Source: Ephemerocybe angulata
Lineage: Eukaryota; Basidiomycota; Agaricomycetes; Agaricales; Psathyrellaceae
DNA: 64,000 bases
Direction of reading: 5' to 3'
Assembly (NCBI GenBank): GCA_013368325.1
Contig: JAACJK010000058.1
Location: forward strand, 248,001-312,000
Numbering within the stretch: position 1 is the stretch's first letter; each line of letters starts with the position of its first letter. Position numbers and translations under genes: made by a program. Below the pieces are notes generated by a model. It ran no database searches and was not told where the DNA came from. It saw only the letters and a list, made by a program, of their open reading frames with translations. This document shows positions 22,001 to 33,409 of this stretch, piece by piece.

Positions 22001-23608
22001 TGGTCAACGCTCCTCTCGGCTTGATCTTCGACCAGCCCACGATCTCTGGGCTTGCCAAAGCGATCGACGGCTTGAGAAACGCTGACTTGGGACTGGCACT
22101 CAAGGATTCGCCCTCGACTTCGCCTACACCGGCCCCGGGACGGGTCGCAGACGCTGAGAAGAAAGTCGGAGGTGCAATCCCGCTCGAATACGGCGCTGAC
22201 TACGAGCAGCTTGTGGAGCAGCTGGATGAGAAGTACCCTGCACCTGGGGACGACTTCGACACGAAGCCCGTCTCCGTGTTTTTGACTGGTGCAACTGGCT
22301 TCCTTGGAGCCTTCGTCCTGAAGGACTTGCTTGACAGGGAGGAGAGGGTGAAGAAGGTCATCTGTATCGTCCGTGCGAAGAGCGTTGAGTCCGGCGTCGA
22401 GAGGCTGAAGGAGGGTTTGTCGGATAAGGGTATCTGGGACGAGAAATGGATCGCGTCGGGGAGACTGGAGGTTGTGATTGGCGATCTTGGTCAGGATCTG
22501 TTTGGGATGGGTGAGGAAGTGTGGAAGCGTGTTTCCGAGGACGCAGATGTGCTCTTGCACAACGGTGCTTTGGTGAGTTCGAAGTTTGCAACGAATGCAA
22601 CGCCTAATGCTGACTACTCTGTAGGTTCACTGGATCTACCCCTACGAGAAGCTCCGTGCCGCCAACGTCATCTCGACTTTGTCCATCATCAAGCTTGCTA
22701 CTGTCGGAAAGCCCAAGAGCGTCGCCTTCGTGTCGTCGACCTCTGCTGTTGACACTGAGCATTACGTCCAGCTCGGTGAACGTGCAGCCAACGATGGGTC
22801 AGGCCTTTCCGGTGTTCCCGAGAGCGACGACCTCGAAGGTGCCAGGCACGGCTTGGGTACTGGATACGGTCAATCCAAGTGGGTTTCTGAGAAGTTGCTC
22901 ATGGAGGCTGGCAAGCGTGGTTTGAAGGGACACATCGTGCGTCCTGGTTACGTCGTTGGTGATTCCAAGACAGCAGGTGTGCATCTTCCGTATTCATACA
23001 TTGCATGATGACTGACAGGCTTGCCTTTAGTCACCAATACCGATGACTTCCTCTGGCGCATGGTCAAGGGTTGCGTCCAGCTTGGTCTCGTCCCCGATAT
23101 CAACAACACCATTAACATGGTCCCCGTCGACCACGTCGCCAAATGCACCGCGCAAGCTGCTGTCTCCCCGCTCCCCACCGCCACGCAGTCCGTCTGCCAT
23201 GTCACCGCCAAGCCGCCCCCCACGTACAACAGTATGCTCTCCTCGCTCAAGCAGTACGGCTACGCCACGGACACTTGCGAGTACCTCGTCTGGCGCCGTA
23301 AGCTCGAGCAGCACGTCATGGAGGTTCAGGACAACGCCCTCTTCCCCTTGCTTCATTTCGTCCTGGATGATCTCCCGACAAGCACGAGGAGCGCGGAGCT
23401 CGACGACACGAATACAGTGGAGCTGCTCAGGAGGGGTGGTGCGAAAACCAGTGCGACTGTTGACGATGAACTGATGGGACTATACCTTGCATGGCTCGTC
23501 GGCGCTGGATTCTTGCCCCCGCCAACCGAGGCGGAGACCGCCGCTAAAAAGCTGCCCCAACTTACGTTCTCCGGGGTCATCAAGGCCTCCGGAAGAAGTG
23601 GGCTGTAA
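19083..23608 (+). CDS. LYS2: L-2-aminoadipate reductase (alpha-aminoadipate reductase large subunit)
   Basis: Five exons (19083..20631, 20691..21683, 21734..22572, 22625..22976, 23031..23608) give 1436 residues, the usual size for Lys2. The enzyme activates alpha-aminoadipate with ATP, loads it on a phosphopantetheine arm and reduces it with NADPH to the semialdehyde, in the fungal lysine pathway in the cytosol. Domains in order: a condensation-like N-terminal part; the adenylation domain with [13 protein letters not shown] at about 465, MYGTTETQ and YRSGDLGRY; the carrier domain with [12 protein letters not shown] (Ser about 921); and the reductase domain with [11 protein letters not shown] at about 1030 and the catalytic YGQSKW at about 1207. 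It needs activation by the phosphopantetheinyl transferase Lys5. The four introns are 50-59 bp. tRNA-Leu lies 286 bp upstream, and the next gene is convergent. Confidence 0.97.
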
Positions 23609-23879
23609 AAATGGAGCATTTACTTGGCTATCCGTGTTTTGCTTTCAGATGTTGCTCGATGTCAATATTTATATAGGGAGTACTAGGGATAGGCAGGAAC
23701 GGAGTAAGGAACAAAAGAACAAGCCGATTACTGAATAGTGTACAAATGATAATTGAACGAATCTCTGACTGCCATACTTTACAAGGCTTTTACGGTACAG
23801 CTGCGAAAACGTGTATGGGGTTTATCAAAATATGCATGTGAAGGAAGGAAGACTGTCAGCAGGTGCCGGTGACTCTCTA

Positions 23880-25652
23880 TCATGCGTAGAAGGCATCGGA
23901 GTCATCGTCAAAGATGTCAAGGGCGTCGACATCGACAATCCCTGCATCGCTTCCCGACGAAACGACATCCCAAGACGACGAGGTAGAAGTGGCGTAACCG
24001 TCAGAAGCCCCTTCTGCGTCTGAATCGTCGCTGAAGGCAGACATCTGGTCGCGGTGTTCGCTGGCGGAATATATAGAAGATCCCCGACTCGTGGAAGGCC
24101 CAGGTTCATTAACGTCGAAAGCAAATGTGTTTTCTTCCCCCTTGATTCCTGGCTGAGCATGATCAGTTTTGCTCTTTCGCCTCTCTTGAGTGCCAACCAA
24201 CTCGCGCCACGAAGTCATCTCTGCCTCTGCCGCAGACATTTCGCCGTCCTTGGTGCCGTCGAACAGCCTGCGCCGCTTTGAAACATTAGGCGGTTCCACA
24301 CTTGACTCCCTTGACCACTCCCTGGACCAAGCCCTGGACCACGCTTCCGAATCGGCCTCACCCTCACTCGCAGATGCATAGTCCTCCCTATCGGTCACCA
24401 TATCCTCCCGTTCACTATCTGAGGCGTACTGCGAATCCGCGCTTGCGCCCGCATCCCTAACATCCGATGCCATCCTGATGGTCTCGGTCGAGCTCGAGCG
24501 CTTGAGCCCGCCGCTGCGCGTCATGCGCTCCTCCCACTGGAGCAGCTCCTCGCGCTCGCGCTGGTGCCGCGCAAAGAGCTCATCCCACATCGACTTGGGC
24601 GCAGGGTCCCATGTGCGCCCGGGCATAGTGCGCAGGGAGTAGTCTGTGGCGAGGATGCCGAGATAGGTCACATCTTTGAATGTCATGTCGTAGGGGCTTC
24701 GGAAACCTCTCTTGCGCACACCTTCGTGTGTCAGGCCACTATTCATACCGATATCGATGGAAAAGGAGAGGGGAAAACGTGTCAGCACTGAGGAGCGATG
24801 ATCACGGAGGGTGAAAGAGACAAACCACTTCATGAACATGCTAAGCGCCCGGTCCTTATAGGGGCTATCCACGATTATGGCCTGGACCCTCTGGCAGCAC
24901 TGGTCCCTGAACGCGATCTCGAGCGCCTTCCGGACAGCTTGCTTCCCATATCCGCGGCCTCTTTGGTCTTCGGCGACGTACAGCCCAATGCAGAGTTCGC
25001 CCGTGCGCAGATAGTCGTCGTAGTTCTGCGACGACGTGAGATAGACAAACCCTATGGTCCGACGATGACCAGGCTGGACCGTGGAGGGCGATTCGTATTC
25101 AGCGCCGGCTGGGGTCGCCCAAGCAGAGGCCTAAGACATGATCATGTTAGTCTCCATCTCCATTGTAGGAAAGAACGAATCGCATACATATTCTGCGTCG
25201 ATCTCGGCCTGCGATTCATTCCTTGGAGCCCAAAACTTGTGATCAGACGAAGGGCTTGAAGCTTCCTCAGATTCCTGGGCCATAATACTGTCCTGGTTCG
25301 GAGAAGCTGCTGCGGCTGGAGCATCATCCTCGTCTTCGAAAAGAGCCTCCATCCCTCTCTGGGTGGCCTGCGACTGCGACTGCGACTGCGATTGCGACTG
25401 CGATTGGGATTGCGGCTGCTCCTCGACTTCACCTTCGCCTTTGGCCTCCCTCTCGAGGCCCAGTATGCCAAAATAATGGGTTGAATGAGCAAAAGTCAAG
25501 ATATCGAGCGTCGGATTCGCGGCCTCGACGGACACGAGCTGGGTCTGCTCGAAGAATGGAGTCAATGTCTGCCAAGCTTCATCGAGGCCCTCCAAGTTCC
25601 CTGACACAGTGCAAGTGTACTTAGGAGAAGCTTTCGCCTTGCCCTTTGCCAT
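23880..25652 (-). CDS. GNAT-family N-acetyltransferase with long acidic/serine tail
   Basis: Exons on the minus strand are 25188..25652, 24826..25130 and 23880..24738, giving 542 residues. The GNAT core lies at about 156-300: LRTGELCIGLYV forms strand 4, and the acetyl-CoA pyrophosphate loop QRGRGYG is at 211-217. It continues FMKCGLTHEGVRKRGF across the second splice, matching the GF-x-HEG-x-RR pattern of this group. The second intron (87 bp) is in frame and stop-free, so retention would insert 29 residues. An N-terminal segment of ~85 residues precedes a (QS)8 repeat. The C-terminal ~200 residues are S/D/E-rich, with a WSRAWSREWSRE repeat and a KRRR basic patch. The substrate is unknown. 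It is convergent with LYS2 (271 bp between stops). Confidence 0.8.
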
Positions 25653-26557
25653 CGTGCTAGGTGTAGAGGGGGCGAATGATGGGAAAGGAAAGGAAGGGCT
25701 GCTGCGCTTTGGGCGCTAAAAGACCTCGTTCTTATATAGCCACACCTATAGGCCATGGGAACGGGGTAGCGTCATGTGTTCAGGCCACGATGCGTCCCGT
25801 CGACACTTCGCGATCTCCGCTAATAGGTTAAAAGAGTGAGAAGCAGAGCGAAAATGGACATACCTGGAAACGTGAAGTAGTTCGAGGGAGAATAGATGTG
25901 ACTAGTTCGATAAGCTCAAGAAGCCCAATTGCCTCGTTTGACTCGGAGAACATTGAACTAATCCTGCCTTCTGAAGGAGGGGGGTTCGTGAAGAGTTGTT
26001 TACTCAACGTGCTGCTCCACTGCTCATGAGTTCCTAACAATGAACAGTCCCTTCTGTACTGGCTCCATGTTATATTTCATTGGCTGGATTGCGGTCTGTC
26101 ATGTAGAACTAAGTCAGGGAAGTGTCATCGAATTGGTAGTTTTGGTTCTGGAACAGATCGTACCTCAACAACGCAGGATGGAGAGAAGATCGGTCCATGA
26201 TCTAAGCAGCAGCAGCTCAATCTCATTGAGGAATGATGGTGGTGGTACAGCGCTCTGCTAAATTGCCGGGTATTCGTTGCTATCTTCGAACATGATTCGA
26301 AGCATCGGAAAAGAACAGAGCCGCCCTTGAAGGGCTTTTATCACTGAGAACACATCGTTTAACCTCAACGTTTAAAGGAAGGCATCTTGACCCGAGGCAG
26401 TCGAGCTCAGACGTAAGGGTGGGTATTGGTGTATATGTGTTTTTTTTCAGGGGCGTTAAGCCCAACGATACAAAAGAAACCATGCTCGCATGTATTCATG
26501 TTCGTCATACGCCAGCCATACACGTAGGGGGAGAAAGAATAGGGAAGAGAAGTACGA
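25653..26557. other. Intergenic, no gene recognised
   Basis: This holds the upstream region of the acetyltransferase gene (with GGGCGCTAAAAG near 25709) and the 3' region of the eL42 gene. Frames here are short and uninformative. Confidence 0.4.
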
Positions 26558-27155
26558 TCACTGGATGAGATGTTAATGGCATTGCCTCGAGGAACGAATA
26601 ATGGGTTACGCACGAAAGTGAGGGCAGCACCCTTGGTCTTCTTCTCACCACCGAGCTCGAAGCTACAAGGAAGGCCCATGAGCGAATGTTGGGATAGTAT
26701 GTGTGGATCGGGACGTACTGCTTGCAGCGCTTCAAGGTGATCTGCATCTTGTACTTGCAGGCGGTGCACTCCAATCGGAGGACAACCTTCTTGGTGGTCT
26801 TGGCCTTCTTGTGGAAGACGGGCTTGGTCTGACCACCATAACCTGACTGCTTTCGGTCGTAACGACGCTTTCCCTGAGCGGATTTGGAGTCCTTGCCCTT
26901 CTTGTACTGGGTGACTTTATGGGGCCTATGGTCGAGTCGCGCTTTTTAAGCCAGTCGGTCAAGGTTTCGAGGACTTCAGGACTTACGTGTGCTTTTTGCA
27001 TGTCTTGCCCTTGCAATCTAACCACCAATTAAGACCTCTCCCTTCAAAAACCACTCGATCAAGGTGAACTCACAGGTCCTGCGGGTTCTGGGGCGCAAAT
27101 GTCAGCATCTCTCGGGCAGGGTCATGGGAACGACATACTTGGGTACGTTGACCAT
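26558..27155 (-). CDS. RPL42: 60S ribosomal protein eL42 (L36a/L44)
   Basis: Six exons on the minus strand: 27139..27155, 27074..27087, 26987..27017, 26719..26925, 26614..26662 and 26558..26560. They give exactly 106 residues, the standard eL42 length. The sequence [20 protein letters not shown] begins it, and two zinc-binding Cys pairs (C-x4-C and CTAC) plus an HxK-rich core and the end KGAALTF identify it. It is part of the large-subunit E-site region; position 56 is the residue associated with cycloheximide sensitivity in fungi. Here the segment reads GQTKPVF, i.e. proline, the sensitive form. Four of the five introns cut the first ~35 codons or lie near the end, and the last intron (26561..26613) separates the final Phe codon from a TGA that is alone in its exon. 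Confidence 0.93.
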
Positions 27156-27375
27156 GTTGCTGGCTGGCGGCGACGATGACGAAGAGCCTGTTCCTTACCT
27201 CTGTTGATTCGTCCTGCGCCGCTCGGAGTTCGCCGGCGCGGGGGGTCTGTACAGTTTGGGTAAATAAGGTTTGATCATTCGATGGCGGCACACCTCGGCA
27301 AAAGTTGTGGCTGGCGGCCTTTTGTCGGGATCAATATGCTTGCGACTTGGGCCTTCTAACCTCTCTCAATATCAA

Positions 27376-27448
27376 TCCCTCTTAGCTCAGTTGGTAGAGC
27401 GCGTCACTAGTAATGACGAGGTCAGTCGTTCAAATCGGCTAGCGGGAA
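27376..27448 (+). tRNA. tRNA-Thr (anticodon AGT), second copy
   Basis: Its 73 nt are identical to the minus-strand copy at 13495..13567, including the T-C mismatch in the acceptor stem. The anticodon loop is CTAGTAA. TCAATATCAA immediately upstream is also shared. A T6 run follows at about 27455 as terminator. It lies in the divergent gap between eL42 (-) and the dehydrogenase (+). Confidence 0.95.
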
Positions 27449-27824
27449 TTTCCTTTTTTCAACTTTTCGCCCAGAATTTTGTGCCATTAGGTTAGAAGGG
27501 TAGGGAAGCGCTCATCTAGCGCTCAAGCTTGGGAGCCATTGCCCTGTCGTGTGACGTCGAATCCTTGCCCAGATCCAACATTCGATGGCTAGAATCTGGA
27601 CGGTTGTGGTAGGCTGCACCACTGGCCTCCTGTGCAACCCTCCTTCTTCGTCGCTCCATGACTTGCGCTTCCGAATTGTGTGCGGGACGATACCCGGACC
27701 GGTCTTCGTCCCCCATGACTTCGGACATACCGGAAACTATTGCGCCCCTAATTCGAAGAGGCTGATTCCCACATAACCCCTGAGCGCTTTTCTATCTCTC
27801 TTTTCCCCCACATCGTCCATTATC
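27449..27824. other. Promoter region of the polyol dehydrogenase
   Basis: No gene was recognised. It contains AGCGCT words at about 27508, 27519 and 27783, and a CT-rich leader (TTTTCTATCTCTCTTTTCCC) directly before the start codon at 27825. Confidence 0.4.
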
Positions 27825-29329
27825 ATGGACGCAGTTTGCTACAAAGGTGTCAGTACATCCATCTACGCATCATGCACTCAAAAGATCTTGACCTGATAAT
27901 TCGTACGATAGCCACGAGAGCTCGAAATCATTCGCGCCCCTGTCCCCCAGATTAGAGATGATCAGGTGCTAATTAAAGGTAAGTTGCAAGTTGGTTGGGT
28001 GTCGGAATCTGCAGAGCTGACCGCTTCATGAAGTAACTTGCTGCGGGATTTGCGGGACCGATTACCACCTCGCTGAGGTATGTCACGGACAAGTCACGGA
28101 CGATAATCGTGGCCCACCAGGTACTGATCACACATTCTAGGGAGAGTTCCTGGCGAAGTTCCCTGTACGTCTACCTTCAATGACCTTCGAATTGCCCTCC
28201 TGACCGTATATCCCAGCTGATTCCAGGACATGAGATAGTCGGTGTTATCTCAGAAGTCGGCAAGGACGTCAAGGACTTCCAAAAGGGAGATCGTTGCGTG
28301 GCCGATAACACCATTCTGGTATTTACACTACGCTTCATACCTACATAGAGAAAACTAACACATCGTCACGTACTCACAGTGCGACTCTTGCTTCCACTGC
28401 CGTCGTGGCCAGTACCTCCTTTGCGAGAACTTCGAAAGCATAGGAGTCACCACAGACGGCGGCTTCGCCGAATACGTAGCAGTGTGCGCCCCTACCCACA
28501 CAACTCACTCACCGCCAACTTAACCCCCCCACCTGACCTTCTTTAGCCAAAGCAAGAAAGTCTACAAGATCCAGAACCTCAGCGACGAAGAAGCAACCCT
28601 AGTCGAGCCCACCTCATGCGCCATCCATGGCATGGACAAGCTCTCCCCGCCCGTAGGCATCGACGCTCTCATCCTAGGCGCCGGTCCCACAGGCCTCATC
28701 CTCGCCCAACTCCTCAAACTAAACGGCGCCTCGCACATCGTCATCGCCGCCAACAAGGGTATTAAGACCGAGATTGCGCAGTCCCTGAACGCGGCGGACG
28801 TCTACGTCGAACTCGACCGCGAAAACCCATCCCCACAGTGGGAGGAGATCAAGAAGAACTATCCTAAGGGCTTCGATGTAGTTGTGAGTCGTCGATAGCA
28901 AATTCGTACATGAAGGAGATTATGAGGTTCTGACTGCCTGGATCTTCAGATTGAAGCGACTGGAGCGGAGAGCGTCGCGAATGAGGCCATTAATTATGTC
29001 CGCCGAGGCGGCACCCTGATGGTCTACGGCTGCTATTCCAAACAGGCTGTCGTCCACTGGTCTCCGGCCAAGATTTTCGGCGATGAAATCAAGGTTAGCT
29101 TATCAAAACGTTCGAGGGAGGAATAGTAGAGCTGACTCCACACGCGGATATTCAGATCATAGGCTCCTTCGCCCAAGTCCACTGCTTCCCGCGCGCAGTC
29201 GCCTACCTCGAGAGCGGCAAGATCAACGTGAAGGGCATGGTCACCGACATCTTCTCAATCAAGGAATATCCAAAAGCATTGGAGAAGTTGAACAGCAGAT
29301 CGGCATGCAAGATCGCCGTGAAACCTTGA
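27825..29329 (+). CDS. Zinc-dependent medium-chain polyol dehydrogenase (arabinitol/sorbitol type)
   Basis: Nine exons: 27825..27848, 27912..27978, 28034..28077, 28141..28164, 28217..28318, 28380..28483, 28547..28883, 28950..29093 and 29156..29329. They give 339 residues. It oxidises a sugar alcohol with NAD(P)+ in the cytosol. Catalytic zinc ligands are Cys37 (CGICGTD) and His58-Glu59 (GHE). The structural zinc has four Cys (88, 91, 94, 102; CDSCFHC..C). The dinucleotide loop is GAGPTG in the Rossmann fold. The overall form resembles D-arabinitol 2-dehydrogenases and related threonine/sorbitol enzymes; the exact substrate cannot be told from sequence. Exons 1 and 4 are only 24 nt each. It is convergent with ENP2, with 159 bp between stops, so the transcripts probably overlap. 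Confidence 0.9.
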
Positions 29330-29488
29330 GGAATGTTTGTACAGTGTATTCCAGGTGCAATAGATAGTGTACTTTTCAGAACCTTGATCAACGTCAGTAG
29401 GCTGCCCAAGGCAAGGACAATGTGGAACTTGCCATAGATGAAGAGGAAGGCAAAGAGAATAGTGGAGTTGCATCTAGGATGCAACCAC

Positions 29489-31982
29489 TCATCCCATCCG
29501 TCTAAACGCATTCTTACTCCCACTCCGAGCGACCTTCCTCCGATGCGTCCTACCACTCCTCTCAGCCTCCGAGATATCCATCTCAGGCTCCGCACCCCCA
29601 CGTTCCATCCCAGCACCGAAGCTCTCCACGCCCGCCCTCCTTTCCTTTCCTTTCTTGCTCCGCCTCTCGCCCCCATCATCCGCATCCTTCCTTCCTGACG
29701 GCATCCAGCTGATCTCCATCGCCTGGTCCTCCCCGTCGTCCTGCTGTTGCCTGCCCTTGCCCTTGTAACCTTTCGACGGCGCCAAACGCTGGCCAAAGGT
29801 AGCGTCCTTGTCCGCGAGCGCGGAAGAGCTGGAGGCTGCCTTCATAGGGACGTAGCTGACGCGCGCAAGCCTGCTTTCCTTGTTTGCAGCCCTACTCTTC
29901 TGGAGGTTGTCCACCAACCGCTCGTTCCTCTGTCCAGGACGCTTGCGAGGATCGAAGTGTGACAGCTCTGCACATAAGCGTAAGCAAAATGTTGTCTAAA
30001 ACGGACATGGGCGGGAAACTTACCTCCTTCGTCGTCACTGTCGCTCGACGCCTCGTCCTCGTCACTATCATCACTTCCAAGGCCGTCACTTGACTGCTTG
30101 TCACTCTCATCCGCCTCTTCCTCAACCGCAGTCTTACCCCTCTGGCCAGCACCAGAAGGATGCAACAACGCATATTCCCTCGAATTTTCGTCGATAGCGA
30201 ACGAAGGGTCCTGGAACACCTTCGAGAAACGGGGATCGCTGAGCAAACTTGTCGGTTCCTCTCCCTCCCCATCCTCTTCCATAGCATTGTCCGCCTCCTC
30301 CTCTCCCTTGGCTGCCTGCGCCGCCTTCTTCTTCTTCCTCCGCTCCTCGCGCAAGGCCGCCTTGGCTTCGTCCTGCAGAATCTTCTCCGCGAGCGCCTTG
30401 TTGACCTTGACCCCGGCGTCCTTCTTCGCACGGATACGCGTTTCGGCCATCTTGTCCATCTTCTCGCGAACGAGCTTTTCGCGGTGCTCGGCATAGGCGT
30501 AAGGGTTGGCGATGAGGCGAGCGGTTTCGTAGAGTTTGAGAGCGACGAAGTAACCGTGCATGTACGGCTTGAGAGCGGGTGTACCGACGAGGTGGTCGAG
30601 GCCGAGACTAAAAGAAGTTTAGAAACCGGTGCTAGAGGGAATAGCAGAAACACATACGCGCTGAGTTCGTCTCTCGCAACGAACTTGTAGTCTTCGTAGG
30701 CCGAGCGGGTAGTCGAGTCTTCCATCTCCTCCGTGATGTTCTCGAGGAAGCTGGCCCATCTTGGTGCGGGTCCGAGTTGCGGGATGTAGTAGGTCGACAT
30801 CTGGATACCCTCGTTGGCGGTGAAGAACAAACCACTGTCGCGTACGTGGTGCACGTTGTTGACGTCGTTGGCCGGTGTAATGGAAACAAAATTGGTCTCC
30901 GGCTGGAAATAGTCAGGATACCACTCAATTGATAGGAAATGATACTCACAGTGGCACGATCCCAAATCTTGATAACCTTCTTGTCCGCACTCAACACCAT
31001 GGCGTCTCCAGCCATACGACTTCCACCCTCGATCCAGAACGTGTCCTTGATAGGCAGCCCGTAACCCTGGTCCTTCATCGCGAAAGGATTGGCAGCTCGA
31101 ATATCGTACAAGAGAGTATGGCCCGTCGACGTTCCAATGGCGTAGGAAAGTCCGTCGTGTCTTGATGAAATAGCAGTTACACCCAACGGCGCCCCGTTCG
31201 TTACAGCAGAGACTGGCATGAGTCGGCTGGCCGGTAGTCGCAGAATTCCGACCTTCGAACGCGAACGGAGATCCCAGAACTGCACGGTCCCGTTTCCATC
31301 GACACCGAAAGCAAGAAGTTGGTGGGCAGGATTGATATCGACGACGTTGACCCCCTCGATCTCCCCCGTGACATCGTCCTCCAGCACCAAAGGCGTCATG
31401 AAACGACCCTGATCCAGATTCAAGCGGTATACTTCATTCCCAGTCGCAGTGATGATAGCGTCGCAAGACGGCATGTGGTATGCAAGCGAACGGCCAAACT
31501 TGGGTATCCTCGTTCTGTAGTGGAATCCGCCTTGCGTGTGCAGCTCGACCGTTCGGTCGTTTTGTAGGTGCAGAATTTTGGTCCAGTCATCCGAGAGCAT
31601 CTACAACCCACCATCAAGGATGTTAGATCTCAAAAAGCCCTCCAATATATCGGGGCGACTCACGTACAACAAAGTCTACGTTCTCCGCATCCGAATGCCG
31701 CTCAAACTTGAGAGAAAGCTGGTCCAAATCCCAGACGCGCAACTGGGGCTTGTACGTTCCTGTCGCAAGTACATGTCGCCCATCCCTCGTCGTCTTCACT
31801 CTGTTGCTAGCTTCAGGGAACTCGAAGCCCTGGAGCAGCTCTATTGAACCTTCGTAATGTTCTTTTGTCGCTCGTTTTCCCTTCCCTGCTGCGCGTTTTC
31901 GGGTAAGCCAATCTGGGAGCGATGAAGAGGAGCCTGCGGTGGCTCCGTTGACTGTGTACACCTTCACAGTCGAGTCGGCCAT
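29489..31982 (-). CDS. ENP2: Nucleolar WD40 protein Enp2/NOL10, small-subunit processome
   Basis: Five exons (31668..31982, 30950..31600, 30658..30902, 30024..30607, 29489..29967) give 757 residues. The protein works in 18S rRNA maturation in the nucleolus. The start MADSTVKVYTVNGATAG leads to an N-terminal NOL10-type WD40 propeller (YKPQLRVWDLDQLSLKFERH, DDWTKILHLQNDRTVELH, VQFWDLRSRSKVG, KVIKIWDRAT). Then come the family-typical GLDHLVGTPALKPYMHGYFV stretch, a basic coiled-coil segment (ERRKKKKAAQAAKG), an acidic run (SDDSDEDEASSDSDDE) and a basic C-terminus (ERRSKKGKERR, NAFRRMG). Length and order agree with the family (about 690-710 in yeast and human). A CACGTG lies 73 bp upstream. Confidence 0.93.
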
Positions 31983-32054
31983 GGTGGAGGGAGGAGAAGA
32001 GTGATATCCTTTACCAGAATTTTTCTCCCGAGCGTTTCGAGACGAAATATAGAT

Positions 32055-32060
32055 CACGTG
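32055..32060. promoter_or_regulatory. CACGTG E-box upstream of ENP2
   Basis: CACGTG lies 73 bp before the ENP2 start, within the imperfect palindrome AGATCACGTGGCGATCT. Two TTAGCGC words follow at about 32086 and 32124. Basic helix-loop-helix factors bind CACGTG; a role in ribosome-biogenesis control is inference. Confidence 0.4.
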
Positions 32061-32653
32061 GCGATCTAAGGCGAAGCGCTATTTTTAGCGCGCATCTGAT
32101 GGGCGAAGTACTGGGGGAAGGCGCTTAGCGCTAAAATGCAATCTGCCTTCGAGTTCTCGAGGCCTAATCGGGGTCACACGGCTAGGCTGCTCTAGATCTA
32201 CCGCAACGTATTCAAACGGGCGGCTTGCCCAAACCAAGCATCGGAGTCCAGAGCCACAGAGTCAGCTGCACAGAAATGATAGCCTGGAATAGCACTCCGA
32301 GGCATTCTCTAATCTCCAAGATTGCCTCTGATGGTTGCTTGCAGTTAGCTTCTTTGTGTCTCATAATCCACAGGTACCCAATAGCATGCTATACCGTGTC
32401 TGAGACGTTGAATTTCGAGTTGGCCAAGCAGGGTACTGCGAATACCCAATGAGACCGAAATCCCTCACCGGCGGAGCTCACATCTTTCAGATTTTCTCTC
32501 AGCCGCCTGGGCGAAAGTGTATCGGGCGAATTGCCACAGCAGAGCCTGCCTGGACGCTTCCGCAATCAACTTTGACAGGGTACTTAACGAAGGCGTATTC
32601 GTGGTAAGACTCCTATGTCCTCCTGGAACCCAGCCTTTCCTTTCTCCTCTACA
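32061..32653. other. Intergenic, no gene recognised
   Basis: Divergent promoter space between ENP2 (-) and the first DUF6593-like gene (+). It holds TTAGCGCG and the palindromic GCGCTTAGCGCTAAA near 32121-32135. No other feature is visible. Confidence 0.4.
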
Positions 32654-33323
32654 ATGACAACCTCTTGTAAAGACGTTGTGTCCCTGATATTCGAACCAGA
32701 TAACCCCTGCAACTCAATTATCTCCGACGCGTCCACCTACGAGCACCTATACACCGTCAGGACCATCCACGGCAAAGATGCAATAACGAAGCTGACCAGC
32801 GCTGAGTCCGGGACGGAGCTTGGCCGGTGGCGTTGGAGAGAGGTTCGCTCGGATATCCTTACGCTGCGTGGACTGCAGCCCCGTTCGTCCAGCGTATGGT
32901 TGCGAAAGAGCATCCTCCCCTTCACACAGTAAGCACACACCACTCCATCGAACTCCCATGAGCAAATATAACGAGGGACACTCCAGTACGGCTTCCTTCA
33001 AAGACTTTCAAGGCCGAAAGTTCAAGTGGAAAAATAATGCACCTGGCCTATCTCTCGAGCTCTACGCCGAAAGCGACCCGAATAATCCAGTCGCCGTGTG
33101 GAAGAAATCGTGCCGCGTCAAAGCCACAGAGAGGGAAACAAATGATGAATTCTATACCCCTGCAACTCTGACGGTCACTGGAACCGGCCTCGAAATCCTC
33201 GACCTAGTTGTGATCTCGTTTTGCATGCTCGAGAAGAGCAGGAGGTTCGCAGAGAACGGAACACGCACAAAGGAAGGTGCCCTATTAGCATACCCAAACT
33301 GTACGCCGAAGGCCCGCTCGTAG
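32654..33323 (+). CDS. DUF6593-like protein, 203 residues (copy 1)
   Basis: Two exons, 32654..32928 and 32987..33323, are joined by a 58-bp intron. The start at MTTSCKDVVSLIFEPDNPCN was chosen over an in-frame ATG 39 bp upstream because the paralogue at 36022 starts at the equivalent place. The fold signature (LIFEPDNPCNSIISD, then YTVRTIHGKDAITKLTSAES, WRWREVRSDILTL, SVWLRKSIL) and the second-exon half (ALTVTGTGLEILDLVVISFC-like strand) match small Agaricomycete proteins annotated as DUF6593, by my recollection. No signal peptide or membrane segment is visible, and the function is unknown. About 55% of residues look identical to the copy at 36022 (by eye). Confidence 0.78.
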
Positions 33324-33409
33324 TGTTGCAAGTTCTTTCTGTTGAGCCCCAACGTACTAGCCCGGACGTCTCTTGGAGATTATGATTGCCAGAATATGAG
33401 CCCATGTCA

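Noticed and set aside
29203..29796. 197-codon minus-strand frame across the 3' ends of the dehydrogenase and ENP2 genes
   Set aside because: It overlaps well-supported exons of both genes in a wrong frame and is Arg/Gly-rich by composition.
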